Positions 12,108-23,196 of a stretch of 64,000 nt of DNA are shown here, one piece after another; position 1 is the first letter of the stretch; each line of letters opens with the position of its first letter. The translations under genes and the position numbers were made by a program. The DNA is from Owenia fusiformis (lineage: Eukaryota; Annelida; Polychaeta; Sabellida; Oweniidae), in the NCBI GenBank assembly GCA_903813345.2, contig CAIIXF020000001.1, positions 9,213,598 to 9,277,597 on the forward strand, written 5' to 3'. The notes below the pieces were generated by a model that did not search any database, was not told the DNA's origin, and worked only from the letters and a program-made list of their open reading frames with translations.

Positions 12108-12983
12108 TAAACTGCAGATACCAGAATTCAAAATTGTAATCCAAAAATTAATCAGCTTCCAAGCGTGATATCATGCAAAACCGATTCAAATCCTTAATTG
12201 AATCCGTCATTTTTCTGCAATTGTAATTATGTAATGTGATAAGGGTTGAAGAGACAGATCAATATGAATATGCTTCAAATAAAGTACATGTAAATAAAGT
12301 TTACAAAAAAAATAAACAAAAAATTGAATACGCTTCAGGATTAAGTGTTCCAAGGATCTTATACAAGTTCAAGTTACTCTATTGAGTCAATAAAATAATA
12401 AAAACCTGCGACTTGAGGCATTTCCCTGATTGATTAATTGATTTACAAATTTGAGAATTCTGACATTTGGAACATGCACGTTTTTCGTGTTGTAAAGTTG
12501 TTTTTCCATAATCATAAAAGACGTTTATATATCAATAAATGGATTAACCCATACATGTACTTTAATCATAATAACTCCAAATATGATTTTGCTTTTGGAA
12601 ATATTAAATTCCATGTGAAACAGATTGGTAAGAATATGTTCAAGAAGTTTATATCAATTAAGAATTTAGCAGACTCATATACTTTAATTATAATAACTCT
12701 GACCTGGTAATACGAGTTGTGACTTGATTTAGGAAATAATAAATTCTATGCGAAAAGCATTAGTTAAAATTTGAAAACTGATCCCAAATGAATTCCCAAA
12801 GCAAGTATAGATTTGCTGACATGTCCATCTAGATATCAAAGAGAAGGCTTTAGTCATTCAAGTACATGTACATATACAGCATCATTGTGTATGTATCTAA
12901 AACTGAAACTTCTCTCCTTGAGCTTTGAGCATGAAAAGTTCCATTGTAAGTGATGGGTTAAGTCAACAATTAAGCACTTTGAT

Positions 12984-13034
12984 AAAAAAAAAGAATAAAA
13001 GAAAAAAAAAGAAAAAAAAGAAAAAAAAGAAGCA
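12984..13034. repeat. A-rich simple sequence
   Basis: A purine tract of runs of A broken by single G residues. No retroelement body precedes it, so it is treated as simple sequence rather than a LINE or SINE tail. Confidence 0.7.
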
Positions 13035-13224
13035 AAAACATATTTAAACATTACATTTATATTCATTGAAGCAGGCTACTGATAGTCCAATAAAAAACAT
13101 ATTCAGCGGAGAAGGTTTTTCATCACTGCTATACCCACACCCTCTTTGTCTTAAACTTTCCAACACAAGTGACAATTAAAAGAGAGTCTGGTAAACCAAC
13201 TTTTTAGTATCAATATGTGTCAAC

Positions 13225-14064
13225 TAGGGGTCCCACGATACATTATGAAACGATACGATACGTATCTCGATACTCAGGTCACGATACGAGCAACGATACG
13301 ATATATAATAGTGTAGTTGAACCGGGGGAGGGGGGGGGGTGCAAAACTGACGAAGCTGAGGTCGAGTTGAAAGTCTATCACTTGCTGTGACATTTGATTA
13401 AGATGCAGCATAAAAACTATTGTCAAGTATCAAGCCTACCTGCTGAATAGTAGCCAGCTATGCATATTTTGCAATATTTTTTGAAGTCCGGCTGTGCTTT
13501 CCCTTTACTGAGGAATGTTACAAAGTACTACAGTAAATTTTCTATTAGGGGCCGTATTAGGATATCACAACTACTCAAGTTTGATATTTACACGACCATA
13601 ATTCTATCAATTGTTTTCAAAACTTTCAAAAAGTTTCAATTTCTAAACTCCGGTCAACATTAATACTCGTCTCCGAACGTAAATATTGTTCGGTTTTTTA
13701 TTAGAGTTATCAATATTAGTAGGCAATTTTTAACGCAGCGTTCTATCGAATAAAAAGTTCAAAGATTATATTTATTCATACTAAATTGTCAAAAAGTATA
13801 TAGAATAATTATAAACAAAGTACGTTGATCAAGACACGAGTAATTTCTTCGCATTTTGACTGTCAATCCGCTAAGCATTCTGTTCGCATTTATACACCAT
13901 TTTGGGCGTGTCATGTCCAGCGAGAAACCAAACAAAAGATATAAGATTTCAGGTATGTTAATAATATTTTTGGTGTATCGATATTTGAGTCTTCGTATCG
14001 ATACGCTCGTATCGTCACCAAACGAGCCGATGCATCGATATATCGATGAATCGCGGGACCCCTA
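13225..14064. mobile_element. hAT-type non-autonomous transposon, 840 bp, with intact 8-bp target duplication
   Basis: The ends are TAGGGGTCCCACGAT and its inverse ATCGCGGGACCCCTA, with one mismatch. The flanks are an exact 8-bp duplication, GTGTCAAC (13217-13224 and 14065-14072), which points to the hAT superfamily. Both subterminal regions are packed with ACGATACG and TATCGATA motifs, a usual layout for transposase-binding repeats in hAT elements. No long coding frame is present, so it was mobilised in trans. The clean duplication suggests it is fairly young. Confidence 0.9.
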
Positions 14065-15451
14065 GTGTCAACCTTAAAGCCTGAAACATTTATGTTAAAA
14101 ATCAATTAACAGCAAAAAATTGATCAAAACATCATGAATATTCTAAGCTTTTTGTTCAGTTTTTTTGTTTTTTACTCTTGTTTGACATTTATCTCAGGTA
14201 ACACTGACCTGAACGTCAGATGAAACAACCTTGATTTTTTATGTTTATACATTGGCATAATCAAAATAATTAAAGTGATATCAAATTTGAAGTTTAAACT
14301 ACATCTATCTAAATATGTAGTTTCAAAAATTGTTAATTCTGAATTTGTCATAAGCTTCAAAATTTTGTTTACAGAATCCCTAAACTCTGGTTCCAAGACA
14401 GAAGAATTTCAGAACCATTTATTCTGAAATTCTGAAATCCTACTACAAATGAAACCAAAAATACATTGTAAATACTATTGGAAAACCAATAACACATTAA
14501 GTAGTTATATAAGAATTCCATCACATGAAAACATTTCTCTTCAACAGAAGATACTCCTGCAATGCTCCCTCCCTTGCAAACTGAGTTTATCTGTGAATCT
14601 TATTAAAAAATCTGTCAGCTAAGCTGTCATTTTTTCATTTTTCTTCTAAATCATTTTACAAATTTATTTTGTATATCAGGGCTCTCCAGTTTATGTTTCA
14701 ACTTTCAACCCTTTGGATATTCTCATTACAGTAATAGAGTACAGTACATGTCAGATAGTTAATGTAAGATAATGCTATCTTGTCTGTGTCATTGTTAATA
14801 AAACGCAACTTAATTAATGAATGTGAAGATAAGAGCCTTGCACATAGTATAAATACAGAGGATAACAGAAATTCAATCATACTGTGATCATACTTTGTGA
14901 TTAAATATAACAACAATAAATCTCTTTGACAGACAGTATGAATGAATAGCTCTGTAAATATTGACCATTCAGCATGCTCCAATACTTCACCCCGCCCTTG
15001 TAAGAGTGCAAACCTAGAGGAGCTCAATAAATCAATCATTGCTTTTACGTCACATTTCTTTGTTTGTCGACGACATCAAATGAACACATAACAAATCAAA
15101 AATTTTGAACTTAACATGCAATTGGCCATTTGTAATAAGAATTCAATTAGTCTGTATATGAATATTGTTGATATGCATTTGTCGCCATAGTAATATGATG
15201 TTATTTAGAAAAAAGATTCATGTTCAGACTGGATTCATATGACATCATAACATACATTACAAAAGTATATAGTAAACAAAGCAAAGGCAATTCAAATATT
15301 TGAAGACAAAGCTGAATTTATCTCTCTACCATGTCTAAACATTTATCCTACTGACAGATACATTTGTCTTATCCTCTAGACTTTACATAAAAAGACATTC
15401 ATAACATAATCCAATATATCTAAATCATTTTATATTTATCTGTATTTGCAG

Positions 15452-16146
15452 CAAACAAACTGCCCATGCTGCCCAGTGATATGAATGAGTTCATGGCCCG
15501 TACTGCCAGTACAATTATAACAAACAACCCCTGGCATTGTGACTGCTCAACCAAATGGCTTGGACAATTTGTAATAGATGCAGGATTGAACTACCAACGT
15601 TATAAGTATAGAGAATACTTACCTGATCCATCATGTAGTACGCCATCTTTATTTCGTAACATGCCTCTACATAATGCAACAAGACATTTGGATAAAGCTT
15701 GTAATGGATCAGTAACACCATCTTTCAATAGCACTTTGAGTTATACTACCTATTTGCCATATTCCTCTTCAATAGCATTACAATCTACAACCATACATCA
15801 GACTATATCATCACATACAACAACTCCACCTGGTGAGCAAAACCAGAACCCACAAGCAGACGGCATGATGTGGATAATCCCAACAGTGGTTGCAATTGTG
15901 ATCTTAATATCATCAATTATTGTGATAATCCTGTTGAGAAAGCATTATATCAACAAAATAAAGGTTGCCCCAGGATCTGGACAACGGGACCAAGTGAAAT
16001 ATGTTAAGAAGACAAGTATAACTCCCGTGGAAGAGGCACTTCAAGATGATAGGATGAGCATAGACAGTATGAATGCCTTGATTAATGCTGACAGGGCCAG
16101 GTCTGCACGAAGGAAAATGGATAAGATTTTCTCAGTTCATCAATGA
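15452..16146 (+). CDS. LRR single-pass membrane protein, exon 2 (LRRCT, stalk, TM helix, cytoplasmic tail)
   Basis: The exon follows TTTGCAG and continues the frame as TNKLPMLPSD. It encodes the end of the repeat array, then the LRRCT cap NPWHCDCSTKWL with later cysteines (DPSC and DKAC). A Ser/Thr-rich stalk follows, then a helix starting MMWIIPTVVAIVILISS (about residues 469-494 of 561), then a basic stop-transfer RKHY. The cytoplasmic tail of about 67 residues contains KKTSITPVEEA and ends SVHQ before TGA at 16144-16146. I see no kinase, TIR or PDZ-ligand motif in the tail, so signalling would need adaptors. Complete gene: 561 codons in two exons. Confidence 0.93.
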
Positions 16147-18280
16147 TATTAATGAGCTAGATGTAAGGTCTATAACTACTGACAGTGAAAGGTGGCCCTT
16201 TTATATCAATACATGTATGTGTCTAAAGCAAATTTCTGAACTTTAAACTGAAGTATGTCTGCAGTTTTTTTAACTAGACTAGAGCCCTCAATAGTGTAAT
16301 GAATACAGAATCCCTTTAAATCAACATGTACAATCCAACATTAGATATTATAATACATAAATATATATTTTATACATTATTTAAGTGTATCATTTATGAT
16401 GGTTATATAAAACCTTAATTTCATCTAATCATGAGGTTTGTAATTATACAGTTACATTTTCAGCATCATTCTCTATCAAATAATTGAGACTGATGAACGA
16501 AGAAAATTGTGCATTGGTTTTTATTAATCATTCTACACAGAACAGTTAGAAAAGAATTGGTATTCAATCTTCATTTATTCAGCTCAATAGGCTTCATTTC
16601 AGAATTTCTCATTTCCCTTCTATTGTATCTTTTGTTCCGTCACGTAACTCAGAGAGATATTAGCTATCAAAATATAAAAACTCCGTGATTTTAAAATCAA
16701 TCATGACACTGATACAAACATCCAGGTTAGCAACAGATGAAAAGGATAGCTAAATACAGTAAAGTACTCTTACAATGAGTATAATTACAGTTACTGGAAT
16801 TACACAATGCATTTTAGAAAGGCACCTAAGGTTTTAAAGGGTTCCGATAAGCATCCCGTATAAAAACAATATGGCGGCTCCAGGCGAATCGACTGGATCA
16901 GTCCATTTTTAAGAAATAAGGGGAGTTCTGTAAAATCCAGTTTATTGAAATTGTCTTTGAGATAAAGTAATCCGTTTATAATGATTTTGAAAACATTATC
17001 CATAGAGTGATTGCGTTCAAAGAATATTTACAACAGCCAATATAAATCCTTGTATTAGAACTGCTTTGTTTCATTTGTAGGATATTTCATATACCAAGCT
17101 GTGTGCTATTACGTTATGGGGAAATTTAGATGTCAATTTTTCCTTATTATACACAAATAGAAGATCCTGAAACTTCACCCAAAAATGTGGAATTGATTTG
17201 TCAAAATAAAAATCACCGTTTTATAAATATGTGACGATCTATAATATACTTATGCTATATAACAGTTAGAGGTGTTGACACAACGACCTCGAGCCTATGA
17301 ACCCTTGAGTATTATTCCGGGATCGGGCCTTTTATACTAAACGGTGAGCAACACTAGAAACGAGCGTTCGATTTGCTAAACGATATGCGTCACCCTTTAA
17401 CCCGTTTTGAAAAATAGGTGTAATCACAATTGTGGTTTTACAAAAGTGCTTTTCCAAAACTCCTTGATCCCTAGTCACTAAAAATCCTTAAATCGTTAGC
17501 CACTTTAGGAGTGTAGTGAATTACTGATCGGTTTTTGAAAAACGCCTTACACAGGTTTTTATCATTCGAATGCTACACATTTGGGCCACCGCAAAAATAC
17601 AAGAAATGATTCGATGGGACCCAAAAAATGCAATGGGTCATCGAATTACATCCCAAAAATTGAAAGTAAGTTCATATCACTGGAACTTTTGAAATGTTGG
17701 TGGAATTAGAATGGCAATTTTGTAAAGCGCTTTCTACTAAAGCACTTTTAATTCCAGCAAGTGAGCCATTTTGCAATACGCCATTAAATCTCATTTATAG
17801 AGAGTATCGCTATAAGGTTTATCACTGCAAGATCATATCTTTTGAAGAGGCGAGAATACAAGAACTGAATAAGCAAGCTTGGAAATTACTTTACCTCATG
17901 CTAGAAATGATGGCATTCTATAGCCTTAGATTCTATTGAATCTAATATGTCAAAGTCAAGTAAGAAGAGGGCGCAAAACTAGACTCAGTCAATGACACTA
18001 GAAGCAGGTCTACAACCTGAGATAATTTATAACAGCTATTTCAAATATAATTAATGTCAAAGGTACAGAAAGACGTCTCTATGAGGAAAGATTATCAACT
18101 ATACCATTTCCCCATATTGACTATCAATGGGTCTGCTTACCCAGCTTTCTCAGCTTAGAATATGCCTTGGAATATTTCTTTGTCTTAGTGCCTACTTTCC
18201 CTCAAAATGTTGTCTGATGTTGAATAACTATATGTACTTGTAAAATGGTTACAGGATATTCTAAAATGGGCTAAAACATA
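16147..18280. other. 3' flank of the LRR gene; nothing assignable
   Basis: The first few hundred bases are probably LRR 3' UTR. Around 16.85-17.65 kb the sequence is somewhat richer in CG (for example AATATGGCGGCTCC) and reads like an old repeat or decayed insertion, but no terminal repeats, duplications or protein similarity could be found. The frame at 17694-17939 lacks supporting splice or family features. Confidence 0.4.
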
Positions 18281-19543
18281 ACCAGAACAACGGCAACGCC
18301 AAAGCATAGCGAATCCCATCGAACATTTTTCAAAAGGGGCACCTTCTACCAAAAGTGCCATTAGACAGTGTGCCATGCTTATAATATTCACATACCAAAT
18401 ATGAACAAAATCGCTCTACTACTTTTCGAGTTATAGTAAAATACGTTAAAATGGTGGCCATTTTGAAAAATGGCCGCCTTCTACCAAAAGTCTCATTAGA
18501 CAGTGTGCCATGCTTATAGTATTCACATACCAAATATGAACAGAATCGCTCCACTACTTTTCAAGTTATAGTAAAATACGTTAAAATGGTGGACATTTTG
18601 AAAAATGGCTGCCTTCTACCAAAAGTGTCATTAGACAGTGTGCCATGCTTATACGTATTCACGTACCAAATATGAAAAAATCGCTCCACTACTTTTCGAG
18701 TTATAGTAAAATAAGTTAAAATGGCAGCCATTTTTCAAAATGTCCGCCATTTTTCAAAATGGCAGCCTTCTACCAAAAGTCTCATTAGACAGTGTGCCAT
18801 GCTTACAGTATTCACATACCGAATATGAACAAAATCGCTCCACTACTTTTCGAGTTATAGTAAAATACGTTAAAATGGTGGCCACTATGAAAAATGGCCG
18901 CCTTCTACCAAAAGTCTCATTAGACAGTGTGCCATGCTTATAGTATTCACATACCAAATATGAACAGAATCGCTCCACTACTTTTCGAGTTATAGTAAAA
19001 TACGTTAAAATGGCGGCCATTTTGAAAAATGACCGCCCTCTACCAAAAGTGTCATTAGACAGTGTGCCATGCTTATACGTATTCACATACCAAATATGAA
19101 CAAAATCGCTCCACTACTTTTCGAGTTACAGCAAAAATCGTAAAATAACGAGTAAAGGCCGCCATTTTTCAAGATGGCTGCCATGTGCTTTTTTAATATC
19201 TACATTTCTAGCTTTATTAATGTCCTATATAATTTTTTTTACATTTAAAACATATTGCTATTGCAGTTTTACATATTGCACCTAAATTACTGTAAAATCG
19301 GCACTAAAACGGCCGCCATTTTTAAATGAGCGGCCATTTTGAAAATCGGCTTTCGAGCAGAACTTCTACCCCCATAGGGTATATGTGTACAAAATATGAA
19401 TAAAATCGGGCCAACGGTATTTGAGTTATTGCCCGGACGGACGGACGGACGGACGGACGGACGGACGGACGGACGTACGTAGGGACGGACGGACGGACGG
19501 ACGGAGGCGTTCCTTATATCCCTCCGAACTTCGTTCGATGGGA
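18281..19543. mobile_element. Mosaic repeat with ~136-bp tandem core and GGAC tail, copy 1
   Basis: The element starts ACCAGAACAACGGCAACGCC after TA and ends TTCGTTCGATGGGA before TA. Five to six tandem units of about 136 bp fill the core. Each carries TACCAAAAGT, CAGTGTGCCATGCTTA, AATCGCTCCACTACTTTTCG and a palindromic ATGGCGGCCATTTT-type block. A unique segment with TTTCGAGCAGAACTTC follows, then a run of GGAC tetramers (19434-19505). A second copy with the same borders lies at 54343-55695. TCCCATCGAAC near the left end is the inverse of the right terminus. It has no protein and looks like a non-autonomous DNA element carrying a minisatellite. Confidence 0.8.
19434..19505. repeat. (GGAC)n microsatellite inside mosaic repeat copy 1
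   Basis: About seventeen GGAC tetramers with a small GTACGTAGG interruption. Both mosaic copies have such a tract at the same place, so the tract belongs to the element. Confidence 0.95.
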
Positions 19544-19545
19544 TA

Positions 19546-22500
19546 AAAATAAAAGCATCCAAGTTATAAGGATTTTGAAATCGCATTATTTTTCTGAAGA
19601 TGGGAAAAAGCTATTCTTATGTCACTGTCAGTTTATCAGAGTACTTCAAATGTAATGTCTATAATTGGGATGACACTGATCTAATGACACATTGTTATAG
19701 GGTCAGTTCTAGATCAAGTACACTCATCAATAGCATTGTTAAATGTATGTTAAACTGAAATACAAGAATGTGTCCAAGGAAACCCATATATACAAAAAAC
19801 TGTATAACTGAACCCTCTCTTACTGAACAAATTTTTCAGTACCATTTTTAACACTTGCCAATCTGAAGACTTTAGGCTGGTCTGAGTGGTCCTCAGATAA
19901 GACATTCATTACGGATTAGACAGGTTTTTTTATTCTTGCATTTAGCCTCCTTACTTCCCCGTTTTCTCTTAGCAATATGGACGGAGTTACACAGCAATAG
20001 CACAATAACACTTATTCTCAAATGTTTTTATGTGTTTTTAAAATGAATAAATAAAACATGGCTAATGCAGCAATAGAACATCTTGGATTACCAAGGTATG
20101 AAGTTTCCATAATAATGAAAATCAAACTGGTAAATGAGTATGACAATAGACTACACTCATCAATGGTTAAATAATATAACAAGATGGTGATATTTCAATC
20201 AGTGGCTAGTTTCAATCAAACATCTCCATTATTCATTAGTCCAACATAAACACTTCTTTGATTTCCCAATAGCAATTGCTATTCCTATGTTTAGCAAATA
20301 AAGCACAGATTCGGTTTCCATGCTGATAGCAATTCTGGTCACTTGACGATGAAATCATTTCACAACGTAGACCCAAAAGGCAATAGTTATGTCAATCTAT
20401 CGTAAAATGGCTTTAATTTGTTTGGAGTTTATATTAGAATAATGGAAATAGCTCAAGATTTTAGTGGGATTTGATAAGTATAATAGCTTTTTCCCAAATA
20501 TCTGTCTTGCTAATACAGAAATATACCTTAGTATACTAGTATAAAATGGAATTCTTACATTTTATGATTAATTCTGGCTGGGTAATAATGTAGTTGTGAT
20601 AACATTCATGGATATACATAATTTTCCACAATTTATGTGCTATAAAGCTTGAGGAGCTAATTTTGTAATAAATCAATATCACTATATATAAATAGAATAA
20701 ATAAATAACAATAACAATAAAAAAGTAATTTTATTCTACATTAACACAATTATGTATTCTATAAGGCAATAAGACATCAGTTCAGTCAAAATATATGTAA
20801 CCTTATTTTCCATTAATACTACAGTGATTTTTTCATGTTGATTCAAGTTTGTTTCAAATCTTCTTAGTCTTGTCATGAGATGTTGCTGCTTGTGAAACAG
20901 AAAGATTTGATAAGAAATAGAATGCTTGGATCTTCTGGTTATATTATACATTTACATTAGCATTAACTCAACTAACAATAGCAGAAAGCATCAGGTGTTC
21001 AAGACAGGACAAGGACAGTGAACTTCGAATCAACTTATTGTTCTGAAGAAATCATAAACATCAACTAACAACATAATAAGTCCCTTTACTCAAAGGCTCT
21101 ATAGCGTTTTATATTGGCCACTGACCGCAATATGAAAGAAATGTGAAAATATAAGATGAAAAGTAGAATCTTCAGATTAATAGAAGGTTAATGAGATTGG
21201 ATTTCTGCAGTGTTGACTTCACAACAATCTCGCAAAAAACATCACGAAATAAAGTCATAAACATCCTGGAAATCTAACTAAGTATAAATAAACTGAAGAT
21301 TTCAGGAGTGAATAGCGATGGTATATATTATTGAATTAATCAGTCAATTCCTCCGATATCCTATGAAATTATTTCATCAATTGGCAGATACTTTGAAGCT
21401 TAAATCAGTTATCATGTACCATCATAGAAATAATAGATCTCTTATACGGAGACATCAGCGAATCAGCGCCCCATTGATTTAGAGAGGGTTACCATGGTAA
21501 CCTAAGATATATGCTAAGCCAGGCTTTTATCACCCATTAAATCTTCCAATATTTTACTACTTAGGTAAGCCTGAAAATGTCAAATACGTAGTTAGCTTGA
21601 TTTGAATATTATTTATATAAAGCTGTTATAGGTACAGTAATTACAATAAAGAATATGAGTCCTAATAAGGCATTTTATGAAAGGATTGGGGTACAAGTAT
21701 CATGTACATAATGGTATAAGGGTTTCTGATGTGTCAAAATACAATTTTGATAATTTTCTGAATAAGGTCCATTTCACCCCTTATATATAAACAATTATGA
21801 TTTTATAATAGCAGATAAAAACATTTAATTCACAATCAAAAACAATATACTGTACATAATATAATTTTACAGTATTACGATGAACATATTTGTTCAATCA
21901 ACTTCAATATCAAAACAAAAACGCCATATCTAATTCATAGCTATAGGAAAGAAAAATCCAAATCTAATAATTAATAGAAGTTGTAGGATGTTGATTTCCC
22001 AGTATATTACTTCTGAGCGTATAGAAATGTCAGTCTGTATTATATTATGCAAGATCTTCTCTCAGTGTCTCAAAGTATCCTTGGTATTCTAGGTTTCTAC
22101 GTACATTAATAATAACAGGTAATCAGTCATGATTATGAACAGGAATAACTTCAATGTCAATCAAACGACACAATTTCATTTCTCAAGATAGAGATCCTGA
22201 TTTTTAATTAATTTCTCTTTTTGCTTAGCACACACAAATTGTATAATTTGTCATTCTTAATTTGAGGACACATCTATCTTCTTAGCTGGTTCAAACAGTC
22301 GACTGTAGTAAACACCCAAAGAGAGCAAACAACAGACTGTACTGTATGCCTATTATTGTTGTATTATTCATTGCCATAGAAAGTGTATGTACTCTCTCTT
22401 GCTAATGAAGACCTTAATGTGTAGAAACCGCGCTGTCAGATGCATACACTGAATACAGATAGACTGTTCATTAGATACTGATCGTGAACATGAATTTTGG

Positions 22501-23061
22501 CCTTCATTCTTGACATTTTACAATCAGTGGTCCCGTTGCTATTTCAAATGATTGAATTGTTTCTGGCATGGACTTTTTAATTTCCCTGTTGCCCTCCATA
22601 TCTCAACATCCAATGTAGCCAAGCTAATGAGATTGTGAAATTCAATCAAGCTCAAAATGTTTGGCCGCATTATGTATATGGCTCCCTAATCCCTCCTTGT
22701 AATATCCAACACATCTTCAACATGGCCTGAGTGCACTCCTGTCAAAGCTCAAATAGCAGTTTGCCTCATTCTAAATGATACTCATTTTGCATAAGTAAAC
22801 AGAACCCATCGATTCATGGTTACTTTATCAGTGTCACAGTGCACCTATACACAACCAGGATATCCTGTTTTTTCACAGTCTGTTGACTCCTTTTTTAACA
22901 GAATTTATCCATGCGATGTTTAACATCTAGGACAACTAACTCAAACAAGCATGTGTGGAACCTCAATACATGTACTGTGCATAAAAAGCTAATCATTCGG
23001 GATATCATTTTTATCCATGAAATAATAATGATATCCACTCATGGTTCTCTCCTATACTCAC
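19546..23061. other. Gene-free stretch on the 3' side of KIF13 exon 8
   Basis: I searched this stretch on the minus strand for the next kinesin exon (switch II, DLAGSE, and the following SNINKSL block) and did not see it. No other exon or terminal-repeat element is supportable. It is presumed to be intron 8 of the kinesin gene. Confidence 0.5.
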
Positions 23062-23196
23062 CCCCGAGGCTGCATCAACCAGAGTTTGGGTAAGGATGAT
23101 GTTAAATACTGCATGTGAGCGACTGGATTCATTATTCATGTTGGTGGCAGCCACTGTACGAGATTTGTTACCTTCACTCATAAGATTGTCCACATC
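23062..23196 (-). CDS. KIF13: KIF13 exon 8 (switch I)
   Basis: After TTTCTAG it encodes [20 protein letters not shown], then [19 protein letters not shown] and VDAASG. The switch I signature NxxSSRSHA is intact. It ends in phase 0 at a perfect GTGAGT donor, so another exon must follow, but none is seen in 1-23061. Confidence 0.96.

Larger units (their letters stand above)
10441..15451 (+). other. Intron of the LRR gene (5.0 kb)
   Basis: Bounded by GTAAGT at 10441 and a pyrimidine-rich TTTGCAG ending at 15451. It contains a triplicated 40-bp repeat, an A-rich tract and a well-preserved hAT-type element, all listed separately. The other small frames in it lack splice sites or family features, and I treat them as noise. 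Confidence 0.85.

Noticed and set aside
16800-17940. Possible decayed gene or insertion with scattered CG-rich patches
   Set aside because: No terminal repeats, target duplication or recognisable protein could be found by eye.
18185-19086. Several frames with NGTFGRR or SNETFGRR-type repeats in the first mosaic repeat
   Set aside because: They are translations of the ~136-bp tandem unit on the minus strand. Related frames in the second mosaic copy (54529-54819 and 55544-55729) have the same origin.
19287-19586. Frame rich in VRPSVRPS
   Set aside because: This is translation of the GGAC microsatellite.
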